This document shows, piece by piece, positions 1 through 7,516 of a stretch of 33,708 nucleotides of DNA. This stretch comes from an uncultured Bacilli bacterium (lineage in GTDB: Bacteria > Bacillota_I > Bacilli_A > RF39 > UBA660). The stretch spans positions 1 through 33,708 of the forward strand of contig CAJOQL010000027.1 of NCBI GenBank assembly GCA_905236935.1, written 5' to 3'. A program made the position numbers and the translations under genes. How positions within the stretch are numbered: the stretch's first letter is position 1; every line of letters begins with the position of its first letter. The notes under the pieces were generated by a model. It saw only the letters and a program-made list of their open reading frames with translations. It was not told where the DNA came from and ran no database searches.

Positions 1-601
1 ATTTTACAAATTCATCATCTTTATTAATACTATTTATTATTAAATTCTTATCGATATTTTCATCACTTACTTTAGGTATTTCAATTTCATTGGTTTTATT
101 TTCAATAATATCTAAGTCAATATCTCTATCATTTAAATTACTTATTTTTGATTCTTCTATTTTAGGTAGTTCTTTTTCTTCTTTAGTTTCTTCTTTAACT
201 TCATCTTTTAAATCAATTATTTCAGCTTCATTATTATCTAAAAATTCATTTAAAGTTTTTTCATCTTCAAATTCTATGATATTTTGCTCACCTGATACTT
301 TATATTCAATATGAACTTTTAATTCATCACCATTTTTAAATTCATAATTAAAATCTGTTATTTCAATTTCAATTGTATCAAGATTAATGTTTTCATTAAT
401 TTCATGGCTAAATGGGATTTTAAAACTAAAATCTTCTTTATTAATACTTATTTCATGTAGACGGTAATCTCCAGTAACATCAAAGAATCCTTCAACATTA
501 CTTCCAATAACATCAAAATTGTACTCAACTGAAATGCTAGATATTTCATGAATATTAGTTTTAAATAAAAATTCTTTATTAATTTCAAAAACTTCGCTCA
601 T
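1..601 (-). CDS. SpoVID-like spore coat morphogenetic protein, partial (N-terminal 200 codons)
   Basis: The reading frame opens with ATG at 601, behind a good ribosome site (GAAAGGA), and runs off the left edge. Residues 1 to about 110 form a beta-rich domain with the pattern 'dVIGSNVEGFFDVTGDY ... FSFKIPF ... ITDFNYEF', which resembles the N-terminal domain of SpoVID and related SPOCS/DUF3794 proteins. Residues about 115-200 are a very acidic, Glu/Lys/Asp/Asn-rich linker. In Bacillus, SpoVID recruits coat proteins to the forespore surface and ends in a LysM domain; any LysM domain here would lie outside the window. The nearby ylbJ and spoVB homologues fit a sporulation role. The assignment rests on remembered family pattern and composition only. 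It could be another SPOCS-domain protein. Confidence 0.55.
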   Translation of the reverse strand, partial: MSEVFEINKEFLFKTNIHEISSISVEYNFDVIGSNVEGFFDVTGDYRLHEISINKEDFSFKIPFSHEINENINLDTIEIEITDFNYEFKNGDELKVHIEYKVSGEQNIIEFEDEKTLNEFLDNNEAEIIDLKDEVKEETKEEKELPKIEESKISNLNDRDIDLDIIENKTNEIEIPKVSDENIDKNLIINSINKDDEFVK

Positions 602-632
602 AAATCATTTCCTTTCATAAAAATATATGAGC

Positions 633-667
633 ATAAAAAAATAAAAGAACTTAAATCCTTTTATTTT
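633..667 (-). terminator. Rho-independent-type terminator after the 253-aa gene
   Basis: Inverted repeat AAAATAAAAG/CTTTTATTTT (arms 638-647 and 658-667, 10-base loop) overlaps the stop codon of the 661-1422 gene. Read on the minus strand it is followed by a run of T. The stem is almost all A-T, so its strength is uncertain. Confidence 0.5.
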
Positions 668-1422
668 ATTTTAGAAATTTCATTACGAAGAGCTAGAGAA
701 TTACTTTCAACTATATAATCTTCTTCCATACCAGGAATAGTTATAAATTCTTTTAAATTATCCATTTTACCTTCTTTTTCAAGCATTTCAATTACTCTAG
801 GCATTTCATTATCATCTATTAAAATAACTGTTCTTACACCTTTTCTTAAAGCTCTTTCGGCATAATCTATGCCTGATTGATTTTGTAAGATTTTAGGTAC
901 TTTTTTCCATATTGGGGAGCCATTAATACTATCTTTGGTATTGATAAGTTCATAAGTAGTACCAAAAGTTGGACTCTCATAAATAGGATTATATTCATAA
1001 AATGTAACTATTTTGGAAATTTCATCCTTAATAGGACTTGCTGCTATATCATCTTTATTATATTCAAATGCATCTTTATCAATTTTTCCAACAATAGTTC
1101 CAATGCCTTCTTCATTTATATTAACACTAATACGATTATTAACTAGTGATTTACGCAAATCAATGGTTTCTGGTTTAACTGCAATTTCATAATAATAGTC
1201 GCAACCTGGCATTTCATCTTGTAAGAATTTTCTACTACGATTAAATCCATAACCTAAATTAGTTTTCTTAACCATTATGTGATCTGTTAATAGTCTAATT
1301 TTGCCATCACCTATTGGGAATAATGCTACTAATTTTACATTTTTGGAATTAACTATCCATTTACTAATCCCTTTTAATTTTTCATTTACCGCATCAAATT
1401 CATATAATTCTTTGTTTTTCAT
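661..1422 (-). CDS. Hypothetical protein (253 aa) downstream of YlbL-like protease
   Basis: I do not recognise a family. The protein is soluble-looking, with no signal peptide or membrane segment. It is rich in charged residues and has a central beta-like stretch ('GIGTIVGKIDKDAFEYN') and a C-terminal helix-rich part ('YAERALRKGVRTVILIDDNEMPRVIEML'). It starts only 2 bases after the stop of the upstream YlbL-like gene and is followed by a hairpin that separates it from the SpoVID-like gene. The two genes therefore probably form one short transcript. Function is unknown, and no catalytic motif stands out. Confidence 0.75.
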   Translation of the reverse strand: MKNKELYEFDAVNEKLKGISKWIVNSKNVKLVALFPIGDGKIRLLTDHIMVKKTNLGYGFNRSRKFLQDEMPGCDYYYEIAVKPETIDLRKSLVNNRISVNINEEGIGTIVGKIDKDAFEYNKDDIAASPIKDEISKIVTFYEYNPIYESPTFGTTYELINTKDSINGSPIWKKVPKILQNQSGIDYAERALRKGVRTVILIDDNEMPRVIEMLEKEGKMDNLKEFITIPGMEEDYIVESNSLALRNEISKIK

Positions 1423-1424
1423 TT

Positions 1425-2453
1425 TTACTCACCTTCCAATGAACTTAAATAATCTATTGCTTCTGCAAAATTTTCAATATCTTTAATTATTATATCATAC
1501 TTTTGCTTTTTTGCATATTTTATTGCAGCATCATAATTTTCCTTAGGACATAAGAATATGTCAGCTTTTTTATTTACAGCAGCTGCTAGTTTATATTCAA
1601 TTGCGCCAATTTCACCCACTTTACCATCTAAAGATATGGTACCAGTACCAACTATTTTCTTCCCATTAGTAATATCTTTTTCTGTCAAAGCATTGTAAAT
1701 AGCAAGAGCAGTTATGAATCCACCACTTGGACCAGACTCACTTCCTTTAGTTTCAACTTTTATATTATAATCTGATTTTATATCTATCAAATTAAGAATT
1801 GATAAGCCTACATATAATTTATCTTTTTCTTGATAAATAGTGGTAGAAGTTTCTTTTTCTTTTGTACCATCTAAGTATTTAATTTTGATTTTATCCCCTA
1901 CTTTTTTACTATTAATATACTCTATAAAACTTTTAGTATCTTTAAATCTATTATCATCGTAACTTATTACTTCGTTACCGATTTTTAAATTACTATCATT
2001 TTTTTCAGTTTTATATAGAACATAATATAATGACGAATTTATTTCATAAGGAACATTTGCGGCATTAAATGCTACAAACATGGCATTACTTAAAGCTTCT
2101 TTATATTCTAATGTATCTCTCGCCATTACATCATCAATGTTTTCAGCATTATTAATTGTAAATGATTCATTTTTAATTAGTTCCCAATTAGGCATAACTT
2201 TAGCTAGTAAATAAAATGGAAGTCTTCCTTTCATCATACTTACATAAGCCATATTAAATGTGCCTTTACTTTCATAAATGTTTTCTCCATTTACTCTTGC
2301 AGATGCATCAATTGTACCACCTGGTCGATAAATACTATACCCAGTATCATAAAAGCAAAAACATGTAAATAAAATTAGAAATATAATCCCCTTATAGTTT
2401 TCTTTAATAAATCTTTTAAACTCATCATAAATTTTATTAATAAATCTTTTCAT
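1425..2453 (-). CDS. ylbL: YlbL-type PDZ-domain S16 (Lon-like) serine protease, membrane-anchored
   Basis: 342 aa. A single hydrophobic segment at about residues 20-38 anchors the protein, with the rest outside. A PDZ-like region ('GDKIKIKYLDGT', about residue 190) is followed by a Lon-type proteolytic domain. The catalytic Ser sits in 'ESGPSGGF' and the likely catalytic Lys in 'GAIEYKLAAA'; together they make the Ser-Lys dyad of family S16. B. subtilis YlbL has the same TM-PDZ-Lon order and lies two genes from ylbJ, so the pairing here with a divergent ylbJ is a rearranged remnant of that neighbourhood. YlbL homologues have been tied to envelope proteolysis and DNA-damage checkpoint recovery. 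The start has no ribosome site and lies 6 bases after a -10 box. Confidence 0.88.
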   Translation of the reverse strand: MKRFINKIYDEFKRFIKENYKGIIFLILFTCFCFYDTGYSIYRPGGTIDASARVNGENIYESKGTFNMAYVSMMKGRLPFYLLAKVMPNWELIKNESFTINNAENIDDVMARDTLEYKEALSNAMFVAFNAANVPYEINSSLYYVLYKTEKNDSNLKIGNEVISYDDNRFKDTKSFIEYINSKKVGDKIKIKYLDGTKEKETSTTIYQEKDKLYVGLSILNLIDIKSDYNIKVETKGSESGPSGGFITALAIYNALTEKDITNGKKIVGTGTISLDGKVGEIGAIEYKLAAAVNKKADIFLCPKENYDAAIKYAKKQKYDIIIKDIENFAEAIDYLSSLEGE

Positions 2454-2459
2454 ATTTAA

Positions 2460-2468
2460 ATTATAGCA
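2460..2468 (-). promoter_or_regulatory. Extended -10 promoter (TGCTATAAT) for the YlbL-like gene
   Basis: TATAAT lies at 2460-2465 with TGC immediately upstream at 2466-2468 (minus strand). Six bases separate the box from the ATG at 2453, so initiation would fall at or next to the start codon and the mRNA would be leaderless or nearly so. The 31-base divergent gap to ylbJ leaves no room for another arrangement. No clear -35 is visible. Confidence 0.55.
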
Positions 2469-2484
2469 TGCTAAAGGTGAAAAA

Positions 2485-3351
2485 ATGAAGAATATTATAA
2501 AAAATATCGTAATTATTATAATTTTAGTTTTAATCTTTTTAAAAAGACCAGAAGTAATTAGTTCAATTATTAATGGTACTAATTTATGGCAAACTTCAAT
2601 ACTTCCTAGTATATTCCCTATAGTGATTATTAGTGACTTTATATTATCTACTAATTTAATTAATGTTATAAGTAATTTAGTTGGGCCTGTATTTTCGTTA
2701 GTTTTTAAAACAAGTAAATATTCTGCTTATGTTTTTATTATGAGCGCTTTTAGTGGATGCCCTACTAATGCTAAATATATTAACGATTTATATCAAAATA
2801 AGGTAATTGATAAAGAAGAAGTAGTTAAAATATTATCAATGTCACTACTTTATAATCCAATTTTAATATTAACTATTACCTCATTTTTAGATTATAAAGA
2901 TAGTATTTATTTAATTGTTTCAAATATACTAGCAAATATTATTATTGGGATAATTAATAGAAATTATAAATGTAATATCTTAAATAAAAATATAAATTCA
3001 AAGGACTTTTCTTTAGTAAATAGTATAAGTAACGCGATAAATGTTTTATTACTTATTTTAGGCTCAATTATTACCTTTACAGCTTTAAATAGTTTACTTC
3101 CAATAAATCATCCGCTTGCTTCTGGAATATTAGAAATTACTAATGGAATTAATTTAATAAATATGTTTAATTTTAAATACAAATATAAACTTATTTTTGC
3201 TGGTATTTTAATGGGATTTGGTGGTTTTAGTATTTTAACCCAAATAAAAAGTATCTTTAAAGATACTTCTATTGATTATAGTTTATATTATAAATCTAGA
3301 ATAATACATATTTTGTTAATGTTAGGTTTTTGCTATTTAAGATTTATTTAA
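2485..3351 (+). CDS. ylbJ: YlbJ-like sporulation integral membrane protein
   Basis: 288 aa, almost entirely hydrophobic with about eight predicted membrane spans. The hallmark 'SAFSGCPTNAKYI' (about residue 91) and the 'NGTNLWQTSILPSIFPIVIISDFI' pattern near the N-terminus match the YlbJ/nucleoside-recognition (Gate) family. In B. subtilis YlbJ is made in the mother cell under sigma-E and is needed for normal spores. The ATG is preceded by AAAGGTG at a good distance. The gene is divergent from ylbL across 31 bases, so its promoter must lie inside the ylbL 5' end. A truncated IS200 element abuts its stop codon, so its native downstream sequence has been replaced. Confidence 0.82.
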   Translation: MKNIIKNIVIIIILVLIFLKRPEVISSIINGTNLWQTSILPSIFPIVIISDFILSTNLINVISNLVGPVFSLVFKTSKYSAYVFIMSAFSGCPTNAKYINDLYQNKVIDKEEVVKILSMSLLYNPILILTITSFLDYKDSIYLIVSNILANIIIGIINRNYKCNILNKNINSKDFSLVNSISNAINVLLLILGSIITFTALNSLLPINHPLASGILEITNGINLINMFNFKYKYKLIFAGILMGFGGFSILTQIKSIFKDTSIDYSLYYKSRIIHILLMLGFCYLRFI

Positions 3352-3659
3352 CTATATCGCATATTGGCCCATTTGCTATATATCATCAAACTACTTTTAC
3401 CTTTCAAGAATCCCATTACACTCGATACACTATATTTTGGCGGTATCTCTACCAGCATATGTATATGGTCTGGTCATACTTCGGCTTCTATTATTACTAT
3501 AACTTTCCACTCATATAATTGTCTTAATATTTGTCCTATTTTTAACCTTTTACTTTCGTAAAAGACCTTTCTTCTATACTTTGGAGCAAATACAATGTGA
3601 TATTTGCAATTCCATTGCGTATGTGCTAAACTTTTTATATCATTTATTTTAATTTTCAA
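3348..3659 (-). pseudogene. tnpA: IS200-family Y1 transposase TnpA, broken (nonsense codon and lost C-terminus)
   Basis: From a TTG at 3659 the frame reads the IS200 TnpA N-terminus ('SLAHTQWNCKYHIVFAPKYRRKVFY') and then meets TGA at 3474-3476. In the same frame it continues with 'PDHIHMLVEIPPKYS' and '...GFLKGKSSLM', which contains the HUH metal-binding motif (His-Ile-His). Intact relatives carry a Cys or Met codon at the position of the TGA. Similarity ends near 'ANMRYS' with a TAA overlapping the ylbJ stop, about 45 residues short of the normal ~150. The helix with the catalytic Tyr is therefore missing. The element is dead by two lesions. Other genes here end in TGA, so the internal TGA is a real stop. 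Confidence 0.85.
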
Positions 3660-3683
3660 CTCACCGCTAAAGCTTTACTGAAT

Positions 3684-3701
3684 CCCCAGACTATCTGGTG
3701 G
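3684..3701. repeat. IS200 left-end hairpin
   Basis: The perfect inverted repeat CCAGA (3686-3690) / TCTGG (3694-3698) with a 3-base loop is flanked by CCCC and GTGG. It is noticeably more GC-rich than its surroundings. It sits 25 bases upstream of the tnpA start, where IS200 elements carry the left-end hairpin. Confidence 0.6.
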
Positions 3702-3717
3702 TTTTCTTATACAAAAA

Positions 3718-3757
3718 TTATCACATTTTTTATTTTGTGGTAACTTATTTTTTAGTT
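3718..3757 (+). terminator. Probable former ylbJ terminator, displaced by the IS200 insertion
   Basis: TTATCACA (3718-3725) pairs with TGTGGTAA (3736-3743) with one G-U pair, followed by TTATTTTTTAGTTTTTT on the plus strand. This looks like a rho-independent terminator for plus-strand transcription. ylbJ is the only plus-strand gene upstream, but its stop now lies 367 bases away with the IS remnant in between. That is inference from position. Confidence 0.5.
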
Positions 3758-3823
3758 TTTTATTTCGAGTATAGTTTTAAAATGAAGGTCGTAAAAAAAA
3801 CTCTTCATCATATATTTTATTAT

Positions 3824-5104
3824 ATGAAAAATAAATTTATTAAAAGTACAATTATTTTAATTATTGGGGGAATGCTTACTAAAATATTAAGTTTTATAAT
3901 TAGAATATATTTTACAAGAGTTATTGGTGATGGAATAAATATATATTCACTTATAATGCCTACTTATAGTTTACTTATCACTATTACTCAGTTAGGTTTT
4001 CCACTTGCTATTAGTAATATAATTGCTAAAGGAAAAAAGCGTGGTAAAAATGTTATGGCATCAGTTATTCCTATATCGATAGTGCTTAATTTATTTCTAA
4101 TACTTAGTATGGTTTTATTTGCTGGCACTTTATCTAATGATTTATTACATGAAAAAGATGCTTATTATCCTTTAATAGCATGTTCTTTTGTTATGCCATT
4201 TATTTCATTATCTAGTATTATTAGAGGATATTTTTTTGGTAAACAACAAATGATGCCACACTCTATATCTAATGTAATTGAGCAGCTATTTAAATTATTT
4301 ATTGTAATTGTGGTACTTCCTCATTTAATTAAATATGGTACTTTAATTGGTATTTGTGGCTATATTTTAATAAGTATTTTATCTGAAACTATTTCAATTA
4401 TTGTTTTTCTTTTATATTTACCAAAGGGTTTTAAGATTGAAAAAGATGATTTAAAGCCTGATTTTGGAACAATTAAAGATGTTTTAGCGATTAGTATTCC
4501 ATCAACTGGTTCTAGATTGATTGGTAATATTGGTTACTTTTTAGAACCTATTGTGCTTACCTTTGTAATGATGCAAAATGGATATTCAAATGAATATATA
4601 ATAACTAATTATGCAATATATAATACATATGTAATTGGTATTTTAGTAGTACCTACTTTTTTATTAGGTGGATTATCAACATCTCTTTTGCCAGAAATAT
4701 CTAAGAATATTAATAATAAAGTAAAAGTAAAAAGATTATTTAAAAAAGTAATGATTTTCTCATTACTTTTAGGAATTATTGCAAATATAGCAATATACAT
4801 AACTTGCCCTTTTATATTAAAAATAATATTTAATACAACTGATGGTATATCATATATAAGATTTTTAAGTATTTTCTTTATTATGTTCTATTTTGAAGCG
4901 CCACTATCTAGTATATTACAAGCTTATAATGAGGCTAAATTTATTATGAGAACTACTACAATTGGGATAATTATTAAACTTACAGTAATGGCTTTAATAT
5001 CTTATTTAAAAATAGGTATTTATTCATTAATAATTGCTGAAGTTATAAATATTTTAGTTGTTACAATTTTAAATTATTATAAAGTTAAAAAAATACTAAA
5101 ATAA
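3824..5104 (+). CDS. spoVB: SpoVB/MurJ-like polysaccharide (lipid) flippase, MOP superfamily
   Basis: 426 aa from the chosen start, with about 12-14 hydrophobic spans. The opening 'MKNKFIKSTIILIIGGMLTK' and 'IYFTRVIGDGINIYSLIMPTYSL' match the SpoVB branch of the MATE-like MOP flippases. These move lipid-linked precursors across the membrane, in spores for cortex peptidoglycan synthesis. An upstream in-frame ATG exists at 3782 (and another at 3698), but those extensions look non-coding; the family start is 3824. No convincing ribosome site precedes either ATG. A TATATT box 7 bases before 3824 could drive a near-leaderless transcript. The gene converges on guaD with a 7-base gap. Confidence 0.85.
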   Translation: MKNKFIKSTIILIIGGMLTKILSFIIRIYFTRVIGDGINIYSLIMPTYSLLITITQLGFPLAISNIIAKGKKRGKNVMASVIPISIVLNLFLILSMVLFAGTLSNDLLHEKDAYYPLIACSFVMPFISLSSIIRGYFFGKQQMMPHSISNVIEQLFKLFIVIVVLPHLIKYGTLIGICGYILISILSETISIIVFLLYLPKGFKIEKDDLKPDFGTIKDVLAISIPSTGSRLIGNIGYFLEPIVLTFVMMQNGYSNEYIITNYAIYNTYVIGILVVPTFLLGGLSTSLLPEISKNINNKVKVKRLFKKVMIFSLLLGIIANIAIYITCPFILKIIFNTTDGISYIRFLSIFFIMFYFEAPLSSILQAYNEAKFIMRTTTIGIIIKLTVMALISYLKIGIYSLIIAEVINILVVTILNYYKVKKILK

Positions 5105-5118
5105 TTATATCTTAGTAT
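5084..5118 (-). terminator. Terminator of the guaD-containing operon (possibly bidirectional)
   Basis: The perfect inverted repeat ATACTAA (5093-5099) / TTAGTAT (5112-5118) spans the convergent stop codons of spoVB and guaD. Read on the minus strand it is followed by a run of seven T, as expected for termination of the minus-strand operon. The plus-strand side is followed only by ATAGTTTTATC and would be weak. Confidence 0.55.
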
Positions 5119-5579
5119 ATAGTTTTATCTTCTTTTGATGAAAATTTATTAAAGGTTTCAATTGTAGCATCATGGTCCATCATTTCTAATTTTAGAATAT
5201 CTTTAGCATTGTTATTTCCTTTAATATATTCATAAATTAAGTCATCTCTAAAACCAATATTTGCTGCATCTTCTTTAGTATTTCCGTAATAAACCATTTT
5301 AATATTAGCCCAAATAATTGCTGATAAACACATTGGACATGGATAACATGAAGTATATAACTCACAACCACTTAAATCATAAGAATTAATATTTTTAGCA
5401 GCATCTCTTATAGCCATTATTTCGGCATGCGCAGTTGGATCATTATTTGCTAGAACATGATTAGAACCCTTTCCAATTATTTTTCCGTTTTTTACTATGC
5501 AAGCTCCAAATGGGCCTCCAACATTAGTTTTTAAATTATCTTCTGATAATTCTTTGGCAATACTCATAAATTCATTCAT
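5112..5579 (-). CDS. guaD: Guanine deaminase, CDA fold
   Basis: 155 aa, the usual length of Bacillus-type GuaD. It converts guanine to xanthine plus ammonia in purine salvage. The zinc site is complete: 'DPTAHAEIMAIRDA' carries the His ligand and the catalytic Glu, and 'CYPCPMCLSA' carries the two Cys ligands. 'GGPFGACIV' near the N-terminus is typical of the family. C-terminal 'ANIGFRDDLIYEYI' matches the 'AAEAGFDDSFIYKEI' region that helps distinguish GuaD from tRNA adenosine deaminase TadA. It is the last gene of a long minus-strand run, 27 bases after the phosphopantetheinyl transferase gene, with its own ribosome site (GGAG). Confidence 0.92.
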   Translation of the reverse strand: MNEFMSIAKELSEDNLKTNVGGPFGACIVKNGKIIGKGSNHVLANNDPTAHAEIMAIRDAAKNINSYDLSGCELYTSCYPCPMCLSAIIWANIKMVYYGNTKEDAANIGFRDDLIYEYIKGNNNAKDILKLEMMDHDATIETFNKFSSKEDKTIY

Positions 5580-5606
5580 ACTTACTCTCCTTTATTTCTA
5601 GTTATA

Positions 5607-6149
5607 TTATAGCATTTTTAGTTTTAATTTAATATTTATTATTTTAAGTTTTGCTTCATTATTATCACAATAAATTGAACATAAATATTCTTTTTTATTT
5701 ATAAAAAAATTTTTAAAAGTAATTTCATTTAAATTAATACTTTGTAGTTTTATTTGCAAGCCAAGGCCAATTAATTTACTGTAAGATTCTTTTTTTACCC
5801 ATGTTTCTATTCTTTTTAGATTAGTTTTAGCATTATCTAAATATTTTCTTGCTATATCATCGTTTATTTCTCTATTTTTTTCTTCTATATCAATGCCAAT
5901 ATTTGCTAAAGAAATAGCACAAGCAATATAATTTTTAGTGTGTGAATAGTTAAAATATATATTTGATTTAGCAAAATATGGTTTACCATTAGAATCAATT
6001 TTAATTATTGGCATTTTAATATTTAAATAATCTAGCATTTCTTTTAATACAAGTTGTGCTTTTTTAGTATCTGATAATGTATTATTATTTGAACATTTAA
6101 TGTCTTTTTTATTAATTATAGTATAATAAACAATATTATGATTTAACAT
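5607..6149 (-). CDS. 4'-phosphopantetheinyl transferase, Sfp type
   Basis: 180 aa, slightly shorter than B. subtilis Sfp (about 224). It should attach phosphopantetheine from CoA to a carrier-protein serine. Visible motifs are 'YFNYSHTKNYIACAIS' (substrate-binding region), 'NIGIDIEE' (Mg-binding Asp and Glu) and 'WVKKESYSKLIGLGL' (the W/F-x-x-K-E-x-x-x-K signature). No carrier protein, fatty-acid synthase or peptide synthetase gene is in the window, so the partner is unknown. Its 5' end overlaps the upstream YwaF-like gene by 14 bases, suggesting coupled translation. Confidence 0.85.
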   Translation of the reverse strand: MLNHNIVYYTIINKKDIKCSNNNTLSDTKKAQLVLKEMLDYLNIKMPIIKIDSNGKPYFAKSNIYFNYSHTKNYIACAISLANIGIDIEEKNREINDDIARKYLDNAKTNLKRIETWVKKESYSKLIGLGLQIKLQSINLNEITFKNFFINKKEYLCSIYCDNNEAKLKIINIKLKLKML

Positions 6150-6936
6150 TTAATTTATCACTTATTCTATATATAGCCATTGGAATTAAAAAGACAATAT
6201 TAAAAGCTATAAAATATAATCCTAACATCATAATTGGATTTAAAAAACTTAAATGGGAATTGCATAAGTTTTCTGCTATTTTTTCAAAAATAGGAACTCC
6301 TCCTAAATTTTTATATAGCATAAAATCAAAATCATAAATAAAATCAATTGGTATAACAATTAAAGATATTATTAAGTGAAAAATATAGCCTTTTATTATT
6401 GTTTTATATTTTATATCAACGTTTTTGGTAACTATTAATAGGAGTCCAATAAAGACCATTAAAAAATGCCAAATCATTGAATAAAAAGCTCCAAATGAGA
6501 AAAAAGGATAATATTTAAATGCATTTAAATAAACCATTGCTCCTATTCCACCTACTATTCCTCCAGTAGATAGCCATGCGCCAGCATAATCTTTTATTTT
6601 TCCTTTTGAAAAAGCAAATATTAAGCTAGCCAGCATAATAATTGAACAAGTATCAAAAGGAAGCAAACCAGTATTAAAGTCACCAGAATATTTTATATCA
6701 TAATATGATTCCCACACTGTTTTACTAATATAAAAAATAATTAAAAATACACTTAAAAATTTTATTATTTTTAATACTTTTTCTTCTGATGATTTTCTTA
6801 AGATTATTAATAAAATAGTTATTAATATTACAGAACTGATTAAATATAAATGCTGAGCGATGCCACCATAATCTTGTCCATTATAGCCAGTAATATTGTA
6901 TTTATATTCAAAAAAATTATAGTTTCCTTTAAACAT
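6136..6936 (-). CDS. YwaF/TMEM164-like (TIGR02206-type) integral membrane protein
   Basis: 266 aa from the chosen start, with six to seven membrane spans. The stretch 'GLLPFDTCSIIMLASLIF', the loop 'GGIGAMVYLNAFKYYPFFSF' and 'SMIWHFLMVFIGLLLI' recall the YwaF family, which belongs with the TMEM164-like proteins. The bacterial function is not established. An ATG four codons earlier (6948) lacks a ribosome site. The ATG at 6936 has GGAG six bases upstream, so 6936 is preferred. The gene lies 17 bases after the flavin reductase-like gene and overlaps the next gene by 14. Confidence 0.65.
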   Translation of the reverse strand: MFKGNYNFFEYKYNITGYNGQDYGGIAQHLYLISSVILITILLIILRKSSEEKVLKIIKFLSVFLIIFYISKTVWESYYDIKYSGDFNTGLLPFDTCSIIMLASLIFAFSKGKIKDYAGAWLSTGGIVGGIGAMVYLNAFKYYPFFSFGAFYSMIWHFLMVFIGLLLIVTKNVDIKYKTIIKGYIFHLIISLIVIPIDFIYDFDFMLYKNLGGVPIFEKIAENLCNSHLSFLNPIMMLGLYFIAFNIVFLIPMAIYRISDKLNVKS

Positions 6937-6953
6937 TTTAAACTCCATTTATA

Positions 6954-7511
6954 TTATTTTTTTAATTCTAAGCCATCACTAAATGCATTACCTACTTTTT
7001 CAGTAACTTTATAGTATCCATGAGTGTATGGATCAAATGCAATTGCATCAAGAAGTGATATGTCTACATTTCCCTCACTTAATACTTTCTCATCAGCAGT
7101 TACATTAACTATTTTGCCGACAATACCCCAATTACTTACACCATCTAATAATTTACATTCCATGCATATAGGAAATTCATTTATAATTGGAGCATCAACT
7201 AAATTACTTTTAGAAGCACTTAGGCCACTCATTTCAAATTTATTATCTGTATTGTTTGCAGATGTCACTCCAAAATAATCAGCAATTTTAACATTTTTAG
7301 CATTAGCAAGTGAGACAGTAAATGCCTTTCTAGCCATTATATTTTTTACTGTTTTATGACTTTCTGTTAAATTAAGTATTATCTCATCTCTTTCAAACAT
7401 AGTTGCCCATGCTGCATTCATTACATCAATAGTATTATCTTCATTATAAGTAGCTATCATTAGTACAGGCATTGGAAATATTGCTTCAGTATTATTAATT
7501 TGTTTTCTCAT
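6954..7511 (-). CDS. Flavin reductase-like FMN-binding split-barrel protein
   Basis: 185 aa, the usual length. The pattern 'FPMPVLMIATYNEDNTIDVMNAAWATMF', then 'IILNLTESHKTVKNIMARKAFTVSLA', then 'EFPICMECKL' is that of the flavoredoxin/flavin reductase domain, which binds FMN and passes electrons from NAD(P)H or a partner redox protein. 'GKIVNVTADEKVL' and 'FDPYTHGYYKV' near the end are also typical. The gene is 5 bases from the upstream zinc-ribbon gene with a plain AGAAGGG ribosome site. A link to the radical SAM gene as an electron source is possible but speculative. Confidence 0.85.
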   Translation of the reverse strand: MRKQINNTEAIFPMPVLMIATYNEDNTIDVMNAAWATMFERDEIILNLTESHKTVKNIMARKAFTVSLANAKNVKIADYFGVTSANNTDNKFEMSGLSASKSNLVDAPIINEFPICMECKLLDGVSNWGIVGKIVNVTADEKVLSEGNVDISLLDAIAFDPYTHGYYKVTEKVGNAFSDGLELKK

Positions 7512-7516
7512 TTTTA

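Larger units (their letters stand above)
3348..3701 (-). mobile_element. IS200/IS605-group insertion sequence remnant
   Basis: It holds the broken tnpA plus its left-end sequence. On the minus strand, upstream of tnpA, lies a small hairpin, CCAGA-TAG-TCTGG, the usual type of IS200 end structure recognised as single-stranded DNA. The other end is gone: the element stops abruptly at the ylbJ stop codon. This explains most of the gap between ylbJ and spoVB. Confidence 0.75.

Noticed and set aside
90..314. 74-codon plus-strand open frame
   Set aside because: It is antisense to the acidic linker of the SpoVID-like gene. The Ser/Phe/Leu-rich translation reflects GAA/AAA codons read backwards.
2420..2484. 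Sigma-E promoter for ylbJ inside the ylbL 5' end
   Set aside because: ATA- and CATA-like elements occur, but in sequence this AT-rich they are not distinguishable from chance.
3474..3476. TGA as a tryptophan codon (Mollicutes code) to explain the internal TGA in the transposase
   Set aside because: Several intact genes end in TGA (8906, 12623 and 14375, each an ATGA overlap with the next gene), tryptophan is encoded by TGG, and intact transposases have Cys or Met, not Trp, at that site.
3698..3823. Longer SpoVB starting at 3698 or 3782
   Set aside because: The added residues are translated terminator/leader-like sequence with no family match. SpoVB proteins begin at the MKNKFIKST-type helix.
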